Shown here piece by piece: positions 13,043-25,400 of a stretch of DNA of 64,000 bases. A program made the position numbers and the translations under genes. Source of the stretch: Diphasiastrum complanatum. Lineage: Eukaryota; Streptophyta; Lycopodiopsida; Lycopodiales; Lycopodiaceae. Where the stretch lies: the NCBI GenBank assembly GCA_029204225.1, contig CM055110.1, positions 16,495,254 through 16,559,253 of the forward strand. Direction: 5' to 3'. The first letter of the stretch is position 1, and every line of letters begins with the position of its first letter. The notes beneath the pieces are model-generated. The model was given only the letters and a program-made list of their open reading frames with translations. It was not told the origin of the DNA and did not search any database.

Positions 13043-15967
13043 ACATCAGATGGGGAAGTACGTGTACCCTCCAAGTTGTACATGGGTACCTCTCTCTCTC
13101 ACACACACAGATGTTGGGGATTCACAACATACTTATTTAGAAGCCTTTATCTATGGTAGATTGTAAACTGTTTTAGCTTCTCAGTCAAATGACTATATGT
13201 ATACTCATGAATAACCATCATAGAAAGATTCAATATACAATAGCCCCAGATCCCATTACCAGATGGCAAAACAATTATTGTTGGAAGTCTATGAGCGTTT
13301 GGTAGGCCATGGTGCCATAAACTCTAACATCATCTTCCCACATCTGATGAGTTGGGGCTTTGATTAATCCCAGCACCTTGTGCACTCCATGCACCATGTG
13401 AGGGAGTGCAGTCGTGCAATCATCACCATTGCAATCTTTAGCACAAGCTTTTCCTTAGTTTTCAGCCGTAGATGCACTCCATGACATGGTGCACCGGGTG
13501 TTGAAACTAAGCAGAAGAGATGAGTTGGTGTGTTGTGCTGGAGTCAGATTCAATACAATCATTCTGTGGGAGGACCCCACATGTTGATAATATAAAAAAG
13601 GCATAAACATTAAAATCTCACTTTTATAACTTTGTGCAATCTGACGCGTGGCCTGCATCCAAGTGTGTAGGCCTGAGAAACGCAAAAACAGGAGAACGTG
13701 TTTGGCTGTTCGTGTTGCGTTTGCATTTGCTCATTGCGACGAGGATCGCGATTTTTGTGGCATCGAGCAGGTAAAGAAGAGGACGATGTCTGTATCAAAT
13801 CTACCTTTCTGCTTGTCAGATTCATAATAAGCCTTGATTGATTCTTCTTCGTCTTGCCACTTTCAGCTTCTCAAGGTAGCGGGGTGCGTTTTCTGAGCCT
13901 TCATACCCTGGAAACTGGAATGGTTTTGGAAATGAAACTTAAATGGTTTTTTTCTGGCCATGAATTTGTGAAGCGGCCAGAGCTGTGACGTACGGAGCTG
14001 AGATTATGTGGGGTGCATTTTTGTCAGGTAGGAAGCAAAAACCAGCAAAATGTTTTCATTAGTTTGGAGTTTTTCAGTTTTTTGTTTTCTTTCGATTAAG
14101 TTTTTCATCGTTCATTTCTGCCCTTTTGGTGACAAAAAGGGCAAAATCTTCAGCAGACACTGATAACTTTTATGAAGCGGTTGATGTGTAAGCACAAAGT
14201 TTACAAATCTGCGAGTTTATAAGCATTTAAAGTTTGAAGGTGCTACAGGAAGATTTGGATTGCTGCAATTAGTGTTATCAATCTGATTCTTCAAAAGTAC
14301 AGAAACGAATTGGTTTCTTCATATAGCAGAGAAAATCTACCTGAAGTTAGAGGTGTGAAAATGACTATTATTGTAGAATAAGTTTGCTGTCAACACACTT
14401 TCAGAGAGACTGCGTGTTCTGAAAAAAGATGAAGGGAATAATTTTTGTAGATCAAGTATCCTCCTATGGGTTAGCGTATTATGCAACCCCATGTAGAACG
14501 TAGCGAAGAGACTTCTCATTGGAATGTTTGGCGCCATGTATCAAGAGCAGGCATGCCCAGGGCCACAATCTGCAAGTGAGTTGCTGCTACAAGTCTGCCA
14601 TCGCTGATGAGGAGGAGGGTAATATGAAGAATTTCACTAATAATGCTCAGGGTTGAAGTGTTGCTGCAAAGTGAACAGTTCCATATTATGTTTGGAAATG
14701 TTTGCCATAAAGCGTCTGAATGAAGAGTTAAATTTGGGATCGCTATGTACAATTTGAAAAGGTAGAATGCCTTGAAATATTGGCTTGAAGAGTCTTTAAG
14801 GCTCCACTAGTTTGATCAGCAACATTGTCTAGTTGATACCACTTGTATCTTATTTTTCCCTTATGGAATCTGGAAGCTCACATAGTTGGGGTGTCCTCCT
14901 CATCTTAACACCTCGATGTGTGCCATTGCATGCGACGATCCAATTTTTCTAGTTATCTGAGATGTCTATATGTTTCGCTTGAGTAGTTAATGTGAATGCG
15001 ACCTTTTATTATGCTACTGCTAAAAACTACGAGTTTAGTTTTAAGTGTGGGATGTTTTAAGGAGTTTTGCCATATTCCATTTGTCCTTCCATGTTTATTT
15101 ATACTTATATTAATCCTTTTTGTTGATGCATGTTTCAATGTTAAATTTTCATGTTTTCTTCTATGTTCATCTTCTGCTTATCTGCTCGAAGATGAAGACT
15201 AGCTGTTCCAAAGTTACGTTTATCCCTACTTCTATCTCATTCTTCGTTGCCGTTTGTTGACGTTTCTTTTTCATTATTACTATGATTATTATCTTCTATT
15301 CTCTCTAATGTTGTGGCTTCATCAGTTCTTATATACTGACAGTTGGGACATTTCTTTTTTGAGGAGAAATATTTGCGGGCATATTATAAGCATCATTTTA
15401 GGTCTTGGGCCTTGGGACACCCATGCTCTTATTTGACACTAGTCTTGACGATGTGGTTTGGCAATTTGGGGCTTTCATTTCCTGTTATATTCTTGTCGGT
15501 CTCATTACTTGATTATTGGGCTATTTTTGGGATGGAGCTAAATCCCAGCCTGAGCTGGTTGTCAGAGGCCAGGTGCAGGCCATAAAATCATAGGTATCAG
15601 AATCTATGCTCACCCTCTCACATAAGAGGTGGATTGATGAAAATTTAGACCTGCAGCTACTCTCTGACGACCAGCGCAGTCTCAGATTAGCTCCATCTTA
15701 TTTTTTGAGTTCTAATTATTAACTCGCATGACTAGCCCTGATTGTGGCCTCATACATATTAATAGGCCTATGGGCCTCACTTGATCAGGGGATTGATTGG
15801 ACCGCAAAGCTAACTTCAATCCAAGTTTTAGGCGAGTTCCAACTTTCTTTTTGCAGTTACTGTTGCAGCTTGTCATGTGGTAATTTATTTGTTCAGTACA
15901 GTCAGATTCATTGCAGTTCTTTCAGGGATATGGCAGTTTATGTGTCTTTTTGGTCATAACTCTAAAC
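13042..15967. other. Upstream region of nicotinamidase, no ORF recognised
   Basis: No conserved coding region seen. It could contain the nicotinamidase promoter and a non-coding first exon: around 13850-13880 a 'cttctcaag|gtagcg' sequence would serve as a 5' splice site. I cannot establish a transcription start from sequence alone. Confidence 0.35.
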
Positions 15968-16293
15968 CGTAGTTGCCCGGAAACGCGTTTCTGGGAAAAG
16001 CGTTCCCAGAAATGCGATTCTGAGAATTGTGTTTCTGGAGACCCAGAATCATGCCCAAAAAAAAACAGATTATATTTATTTTTTGCCCTAAAATTGCCCT
16101 AAACCATGCTGTGACCAACCCAACTGTGACCAAAACACCTGGCAACCTATACAGATGCAATGCCCTTGATCAGAGCTTTAATCTGATACCATATTGCCCA
16201 CATTTCTCAGAAACGCTCCCCCATTTCAGGAACGTGTTTCTGATCACGTTTCTGAATGCGTTTCTGGAAAAGGGGTGCATCTATGCTCTAAAC
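15960..16293. mobile_element. hAT MITE, type C (318 bp) with 8-bp duplication
   Basis: The element is 15968-16285, flanked by a perfect 8-bp direct repeat CTCTAAAC at 15960-15967 and 16286-16293. Its left end reads CGTAGTTGCCCGG and its right end, reverse-complemented, reads CATAGATGCACC. Nine terminal positions match the pattern C-R-T-A-G-W-T-G-C. Subterminal sequence is rich in GAAACGCGTTTC-like palindromes (perfect at 15980-15991; degenerate copies near the right end). No coding capacity. It ends 163 bp before the nicotinamidase start codon. Confidence 0.85.
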
Positions 16294-16448
16294 TTAGAAG
16301 GCAGTGAGTCAAACTGAGTTTAATGCCAGCTACCTTTTTCAGGTAAAGCTACTGATTGAGACCTTTTAAAAGGATAATTTGCCAGAATAGGCATTTCAAA
16401 GAGACTCGTGGGCACCCGGCATAGTGACCCAAAAAGCCAAGGGCCAGC

Positions 16449-19400
16449 ATGGGAGTTGATGATTTGCTCGTTCAGCTGAAAGAAGAGATACCAGTGCCAT
16501 CAGAGCATCTAATACTGCCTTCCAGCAAGAACATTGGATTAGTGGTTGTGGATGAGGTGAATGGATTTTGCACTGTTGGTGCTGGAAATTTGGTATGATT
16601 GCTTACAACTAGTTCTCCTTATTATTCTTATGTTGTTGTGAATCAGCCCATTGCTTTTTCATTCTATCACATGTGCATGATATCTTAAGAAAAACATGAG
16701 AGTTATCGAGTTTCAGTTATTACTGTTCCTTTGACAACGCTTTCTGAGCAAGAGGATAAAATCTATTCATAATAAGACTAATAATTTGGTTGGGCAGGCC
16801 CCAGTGGCACCAAATGAGCAAATATCAAAAATGGTTGATGAGACTTTAAAACTGACTCGAGAGTTCAGCATGAGAGGGTGGCCAATGTTCGTGTTTATGG
16901 ACACTCATGATGCCAACAAACCTGAGCCTCCATACCCACCTCACTGTATTGTGGGTTCAGGAGAGGAAACTCTTGTGCCAGGTATGATGTTTGAAAATAG
17001 TTTGTCCATCAAATTTGGTCTGTTTGCTTACTTCTCCTGTCCTCATCATGAGGTTTCAAGTTCGATTCCTCTCAGGTCCACAAGGACCTAAAAGATAAAA
17101 TGTTAGTTCTAAGATCGTAACCCTTTTCCAAAATATGTTGTTGAGACCGTTTCTAGTGCAAGCCTGTTGGTATTATGCCTGAAAGGGGCACATCCAGAAT
17201 AGGCACAGTATCGATTTCTTGTCTCTTCGATGTTCCAGTGCAACAATCACTCATTGGGATTTTCTTGTTTTTTCATGCAGCTTTGGCCTGGTTGGAGCAA
17301 GACGCTCATGCTGTTCTTTGTCGAAAGGATTGCATAAATGGTTTTATTGGGGCAGTTCAAAAGGATGGGTCCAACATGGTGGTGGATTGGGTTAAAGAGC
17401 ACCAAATTCAGCTAGTAAGTTTTGCTTGACAGTCATCAGAAAGAATCTAAACTCTTTCCCTACACTGCATCTTAGAAGCCCGTTCTGAGCAAAAGGGGTC
17501 GGAACGTTCCGTTCCGTCCGTTCTGTACGTTCCGGAACGTACTGGGTCAGAACGAGTTAATGTAAATTAAAAAAAATTTGATATACGACCCTGCTGGCCC
17601 GTTTCACAGATAGCGAGCAAGGTAGCGAGCAGGGAAAGTAAGGTTGTTAGATAGGTGCACTGCTGGCCCGCGACTTCATCATTTCACAACAGCGAGGGAA
17701 AGTGCGCCAACATGCAGTTTGATGAGACTGCATAACTTCCTCACCTCTGAAATGTTTGGTCCGTTTGTCTGCCCACAGCAATCAACTTAATACTGCTGCT
17801 TAACGACGGAGAATAGCATGCGTCGAGGCACGTAGTGCCTTCTCGGACAAAGCTTTATTTTTTTCTTTGTTGTGCTGTATTGCTGCGGATGGATTTTTCC
17901 ACCAAAAAGCCGGACGTGAGAACAGGATTTTTGCGGAAGTTCTGAGCTGCTGAACTACGCAGCAGAGAGCATGATCGAAGGCGCCTTAAAACGTCAATCA
18001 CAAATAGCTAGACATCATAAACGGACCATAAACTTACTATTTACAAAGGGTCCGTTTGTGGGCAGAATGTATCATAATGATAATACTGGAAATTTTTGTG
18101 GGCAGAAGTTAAGCAAAAATTTCCTGAGTTTATGATACGTAAACATTTGAATACCGACTAGTTATGCTCCACCGTAATTTGCTCAACCAATATATGCTCA
18201 AAGCTGGGTTGGAACGGACCCTTTGTAAATATTTACGTTTTCTTAAGAAAATTTTTTGCCCACGTTCCAAAACGGAACACGTTCTGGAACGCGTTCCAGA
18301 ATGCGTTCCATTCCGCGTTCCGTTCCGGAACGGGCAACTAAGCACTGCATTGACCTTCATGATTGTGATTGTATAAAAACTTTAACTAGGGATTTTTTTT
18401 TTGATTTTGTGAACAGCTGTATGGACTCAATATTCAACTTAATATGTTTCTCTTAAGATTATACAATCACTTATGCCACCAATTTAGTCTAACCAAAGGT
18501 ATGTACAGAAATATATTCCTGTTCAATCATCTCTTGCAAGAAAACTGAAAAATCACACGTGTTTTTGTTTATAAAGCCACATGGAAAGGTATTCATCTAA
18601 CTCCATTTAATTTATTTGTAGATTTTGGTCGTGGGCATATGCACAGATGTTTGTGTCCTCGACTTTGTAGTGGCAGTTTTATCTGCAAGAAATCATGGGC
18701 TCTTATTTCCTCTGGAGGAAGTTGTGGTGTACAGTGAAGCCTGTGCAACATATTCTCTTCCAAACCACATTGCCAAGGATCATGGGGCTCTTGCACATCC
18801 TCAGGTGAGACTATTCTGGTGAACTTTTAGCATATCATGGGAGATTTTAAGCATTTGTCCTAGTTTAATTGCATTGTCTGACCAAATGATAGCTGATTAT
18901 TACCTTTGGATTAATCACTCTAATGCAAATGAATGTTGTTGAGTCTTATGATTTGTAATATTGAGTAGTAGCTGATAAAGATCTTCAATTGAGGATTAAT
19001 TTTGCAGCAGAAGCTGTGCCCCTTGGCTTTATCACTCTAAATGCAAATGAATGTTGTTGAGTCTTATTGGTTGTGTGATATTGAGTACTAGCTGATAAAG
19101 ATCTTCAATTGAGGACTAATTTTGCAGCAGAAGCTGTGCAGTGTCATAAAATTCACCCATAGAAAACCTGATTAAAAGTACAGCATTCTTTTTTATCAAA
19201 AAAAGCTTCAAAATCATGAAATGTCACCGTTGGATTTATCGCTCTAAATGCAAATGAATCTTGTTGAGTCTTATTGATTTTTTGATATTGAGTACTAGCT
19301 GATTGGGATCGTCAATTGAGGTTTAATTTTGCAGCAGAAGCTGTGCAGTGTCATAAAATTTATCCATACAAAACCTGATAAGTGCAGGATTTTTTTTATC

Positions 19401-22400
19401 ATAAGAAACTTCAAAACCATGAAATGTCACCCTTTGTCAAGTACCTTGCTGCAGGTTTCTGACAAGAGGAACATGATTTTGAGCAAGGTTCCTCTTGTCA
19501 GACTACATTTTGTGTTCCAAAATGGATTTTTTAGGTAAGTGGCAAGTGTAGATACGATCATTCTATTGATTTGGCAGCAACATTTGGAAAAATTTCAGCT
19601 CTTTAAAAAATTCTGGCCAACAATGGCCATTTCAACTGTCTTTTGGAGATATCAAACTTAAGTGTGATTGAGACCTGCCCCAAACACTAATTTTCTCTAT
19701 ATTGATTTTCTACAAGCAGCTTATTCACGACAACGACTGCACAGTATCTAGATTGACTGTTACATATGAATTAGGCACCCCAATTTCTCAGTCAAATTGA
19801 AACATCAGCCTAATGCTTTGGTCCCTCTGTTCCCTTAACCTGCTGAAAGGGCGTGGAGTTGTACATAGTTCTGATGGTCTTGGCTAACTTGGCAGTTGCT
19901 GCTTGAGTTCTGGCCTTCAATGAAAGCATACCCTGGGAAAATCATTTTCCTGTCCTATTAACAACATGCTCAAGCTCCTTGTCACTGGATTATCTAGTGG
20001 CTTTGTTCTTGACTTGTTGGACCTGCTGAAGATCTGGTTCAGGTATTATCGTAGATTTAACATCGATCAAGCTAGTCACACTTTGCTGTGGGCTAGTTCA
20101 GGACCTTCATTGCAACTGTATATAGTTTTGCATGGGTGAGTGAGTCTGAACTTTCTTGATAGGATATTTTTATTGGATTGACAGTTACTAATCCAAAAGA
20201 AGCCTATGCAAGCAACATGTCTGGTGAACCCCTTCAAAAGTGTAGGCATTCTTTCCTATCCTCAACGATAGGGGTTCAACTCCATTCAGCCACATAAAGG
20301 GACATACCACATTGACGATTCAAGCTAACTAGCTGACATTGTGAAATATCCCCACTAAATATTCTCATATTTGCTCATATATTCATAGAGCACATCTGTG
20401 AATCCGAAAGGCTTCCAGATACTTTTTCAAAAATGGACAGCTCTGCAGGAATGATGCTTATTTAGAATCATACTTTACAAAGTTGTTATCACTTATTAGT
20501 GAGAATTGTTGATTTGATTATATAAACACTGACTGTGCATAATGCATCAGCTATTGCAAGCCAAGCAAACTATTGGCAACTCAGCACAGAAATGATCAAT
20601 TTGCCAAGATGACTTTTGAGATTTAGATTTCACAAACCTTAGCAATGCTTAAGAGGATTGTGAGCAACGAGAGACAGGATGTGGATAGAAAACATGTGCC
20701 TATATGTATTACAACTTCAAAATTTCTTGTGTGAAACATCTGCCAATACTGCAGCCCTTGCAGAGCATTACTGAAATTGAATGCCATCTCCAAACTTGGG
20801 ACTATGCTTTACCAATCACCTCCACAAGATAGCGATAAGGTAGGGTTTCATAGATAGACACAAAAAGGGAAATTGTGTAGAAGGGCTTGATTTGCAGTGT
20901 TTTTTTGGGCAGGTAGGGTTTTATTTCCATGTAGTCAGTGCCTAGCTGAGAGAAGCTTTGAAGGTTAGTCTCAAACTGGGTTTTACACTACGGAGCAGCT
21001 ATATTGATTCGAGTGATGATCTGGGTTAAGTGCACCTAGGCAATATGGAGTTTGATAGGTCATAAGAAGTCTATAGTTGTTCCAAGTTATTGGTAGGAGT
21101 AAGCGACAATGGTGTTTGGAAGATGTGGCTAGGTTTCAGGTGTGTCTCAAGCAACAACTTGATGAGACCCTTTGCAGGATTGAGAATTACCGTTGTGGTC
21201 CTAGCTATGATTGCTAGACTTGACTAAATGTGATGAGAGGCTAGTTGAAATTGACAGGGTGAGTGGGTCATTATGCCAGTGTTAGAGTGCAGGGCCAATC
21301 GTTATAAGGCCATGCTAGTGTGGAAGGGGTCGGAAATTTGGAAAATCAATCAAGGCTCGATCAACCTTGACGGGATCGGTTGACTTGATATTGAAATAGA
21401 AGATAGGGCCTTTAAATAGTGGTCTATAACTGGGAGGAACATTCATTTTTTCAATGGGTAGTTTTGGAATCATGAGATTGGACGAGCCAAGCTTCTAACA
21501 ACTGCAATGTTTTATGTGGTGTATATCTTCTGTGCTTGTGGAGCTAGTTCTTGAGGATGATGATTGACATTCATGGGCCTATGGATCTGTTGGGATCCCT
21601 ATACACCACCATATCCACTTATCATATCATTGCTATTTGGCATTCTTTGTTTTACCTACTGTTATGTGGCATGCTTGGTTGATATGACTGGCACAATTAC
21701 TTCATATCATATGGCCTAGGTTGTTATGTGATGGTTTGAAGGAGATTGTTCATTGTTCATCAATTATAGTCTTTCTATGTTGAATGTGATGCCACCATGT
21801 ATGTGAATGTGTTCACAATTGCATGCCATATTGTGGTTCATTTAATGTACTCATTGTTATTTTCACGTACCCACAATTTAGTTTGTGTATCTATTTAATG
21901 ATTAATGATAAATAGGACTAAGAGCCTATTCTAGTGTTATTAACGAAGTCTGATCCTTCCTATGTGTGATGGACATATGGACCATATGTGAAGAGACAAA
22001 AACCTCCACATAACTTCATCTCTCTCATTTTTTCATCTAGTGGTTATTATATTTTGATACAAGTCTTTGTGTGTTCTCTGCACTATCTTATCTAATTATG
22101 AATGTATTATTTTATTGTGCTCTTTGATCTCATAGTTTTGGGAAAGGACCTCCGGAGAAATGAGAAACAATCAATGATTGAGAAATGTGATACAAGAAAT
22201 GGGGAAACACCATGTCATCACAAAAGTAAAGTATTGCAAGGTAATCACAACCATGCATGTGGAAGAGAGGGAGGGATCAAGGGAGAGAGTGATGAACATT
22301 GCAAGGGAGAGAAATTTCTATACCCTAAACCTTAAACTCCTAGGAATCACTAAAAAAAGGCCAAGTTTGGATGATATGATTTCTGTTAGGAGGAAAAACA

Positions 22401-25400
22401 TTTCCCCAAGGCATTTCCCAACTAGGGAATCATAGAGTGGAGGGAAGCACATTTTTTTAGCTTCTGGGGAAATGTACATACCCTTAACTATGTTTGATCT
22501 TCAACATTGTATTGGACTAGGTTAAGATCAAAACTTGATGAGACAAATTTTTATAGATGGGATAGGAAGAGATCTTCTCTGTAGAAACTACTTTGGATCA
22601 TCAGGGAAACTAGGTGTACTCTCCTCCTCATGGCTAACAGCAACCCACAACAGGATAACATGGAAAATGTCATAGGCACTAGGAGTAATCGACAATTGCA
22701 AGCAATTGGTTACTTTGTAGGCGATGTGGATGGGCCTCGGGATGCTCCCATGCTCGGGGGCCCCAACTCCCTATTTGTAGGAGCTCCTGGATACATTATC
22801 AATATATAGTTTCTACTTGACGCCTTAGCTTCTTAGAAGGCGTTACGCCCTTTTCTCCACCTATATATATGTAAGGTTGTCATCCATGTAAAAGAGTACC
22901 ATACGGTCTAGTTGGACACGCAAGCCAACCCCATGATTCTCAAGTGACTTAAAGCGAATTGGCAAAGTGGTGCTATCCCCGTTGTTCTCCAGACTGAATC
23001 CAAATCCCAACATCATGAGCTAGTCTAGTTTCAAGGAAATGCTTTGCCTCTTGAAGTGCATTTTGGGTATCCATAATTCCTCGTACCCTAGTATCAAGAG
23101 CCTTATATTCTTGACACTTTTCTTCTGAAAGAGTAGTTGAGATATGGATGAGATGGGAGCGCTTGGCTTGTTACCTTTTTTTAAGATGGTTGCCCAAGAA
23201 AGGACTTCTTCTTTTTGTTTCTCGATTTGAGATTCCGTGGACTCTGATGACTGCGCTTGCATATTGTAGCTGCCTAATATTTGCTCCATTGAGAATGGAA
23301 TTGGCACAATAGAATGCTATCTTGGAGTGTGACAAAGGCCTCTTTTGTGATCGTAAGCACATGAACTTAGCTCTAAAGGCTTAAAGGAGGGAGACGAGGA
23401 AATTTCAAAGATTCAAATTAAATACAAGGAAACAAATATCAAAAAAACCACGAGTCTTAGCCATTAAGACATTTGTTAAATCTAGTTAAAACCTTTAACT
23501 AAAATGAGAACTGATTATTGTTTATCTCTTTGACTTAAACTCTAATGTCTTAGTAGGTCCCTTAGGCCCATCCAAGTCATTTACAACGTTGTTTGTTGAC
23601 AAATGCCTCTATACTTGACCTACTGCTTTTTAAAAGCTAGCACATAACACACCATCACTAAGGACAGGGCTTTCTTAGAAACCACCTCTTGTTAATAATC
23701 CCATTGTTTCACTTTCTGAATTCAAGTTGGCATGGGAAGGAATCGTAGAAGACAAAGTTGGTTGGTGGAGAGTTCCTTCTCCTTTGCAAATAACAGTTTG
23801 AGAACACAAAAGAGGTGGATCTTGTATTCCAATGCAGAAGTCATGATTTTTCCTGGGAACACACTAACGAACACTGATGATACATAGACTATGTGAACAA
23901 GAGAATATTGTCCTTTTACATTTTCCTTTGAAGGTACAGAAAGGGATACTATCAGTACCAGTGTGCAGAGTTTCATGTGCACTTTATAGTTTAGGTATTC
24001 TTTTGGCATGAGCTGTTGATTTTTATTGTTTATGTACTGCTTATAGCTCAAGTATAACATCCCTGTAGTCACATATGATTTCACAATTAAGAAACTACAT
24101 CTTCATTTGCTGCGCCTCGCGTGCTCTATTTATTTGCATCCAAGACAACATGCATTGACAGGAAAAACAAAATTTTGTTACAATAGTTCAGGGGTAGGTA
24201 CTGACGAGGTCAAGTGATTTGTACAGTAGGAGCAAACGCACTTTATGACGTTTTAGTGTGAAAAGTACAGTACTAAGGACCATAAATGGATCTTTGAATG
24301 ATCCACAAGGTGATTGTATGCTTGTTAAACAATCTATCAGAAACTAGTCATCAGAAAACAAGATCTAGTTTAGCAGCTTGATAGGAAACAAGTAGAGACA
24401 ATCAAAGCATTCATCAAATAGTCTAATCCAACTCCACATGTGTGGAAATAAGGCTGTAGTACGGCCTGTAGACAGTGTTTACAAAGTGCCAAAGCTGGGT
24501 TTCATTGAAAAAATAGAGTAATCACCATACAATGAGAGGAAACTCGAGTTTCTCCTTGAGGCTCCAAAAAGTTTCTATCTTCTCACTATGGAGAATGGAA
24601 ATACATAGTAAAACACACTTCCTTTGCAAAGTTAGGTGAAAATCCAGCATGTAATAAGGAAGTAGACTCCACTTTCTTGCCCTAATGTGAAAACCCTAGC
24701 CTAGGTCCAAGAGTCATGCTTGGTAGATGCATGGTAGGTACAAATTTCATCATAAATCATGGTCTAGATCCTACAAAGTAGGAATCACTACCAAATAGAC
24801 ACAACCACTCCTCTTGACTCATGGTAACCTACTTTAGGTGTGTATGTACAAGTGGCACTTTGGCCATTCAAGTAACCAACAAACAATATTGACAAAATGT
24901 ACAATATTCTACATGGCTAGATTTGCCAATGTAGGCAATTTTTCACACTCCTCCTCAAATCTAGTCTTGGAGATCACAATGCTTTTATCAATAACTCCAA
25001 TTGAAGATCTAAGCTTGACAAATGAATCTTTAGGTAAAGGTTTAGTAAACAAATCAGCCAAGCAACTTGATGATGGCACGTGTTGGAGCTTGATCTCTTT
25101 AGCTTGCACTTTTTCTCTCACGAAATGATGAGCAATTTTGATGTGTTTGCTCCTTGCATGGAATGTAGGATTAGTTGCAAGTGATTGGGCTGATTGGTTG
25201 TCACAATAGATGATAGGGATCTCCTCCTCCATGACATGAAGCTCCACCAATAGCCTTTTGAGCCACAAGACCTCCTTGCATGTTGATGTCAAGGCCTTGT
25301 ATTCGGATTCTGTGGAAGATAGGGAGATGGTATCTTGCTTTTTGGAAAGCCATGATACTACTCCATCACATAGAAAGGTGGCAAAGACACTTGTTGATCT

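Noticed and set aside
18130-18456. Open frames on both strands over 18130-18456
   Set aside because: They are produced by the palindromic hAT end (GGAACG repeats), not by a gene.
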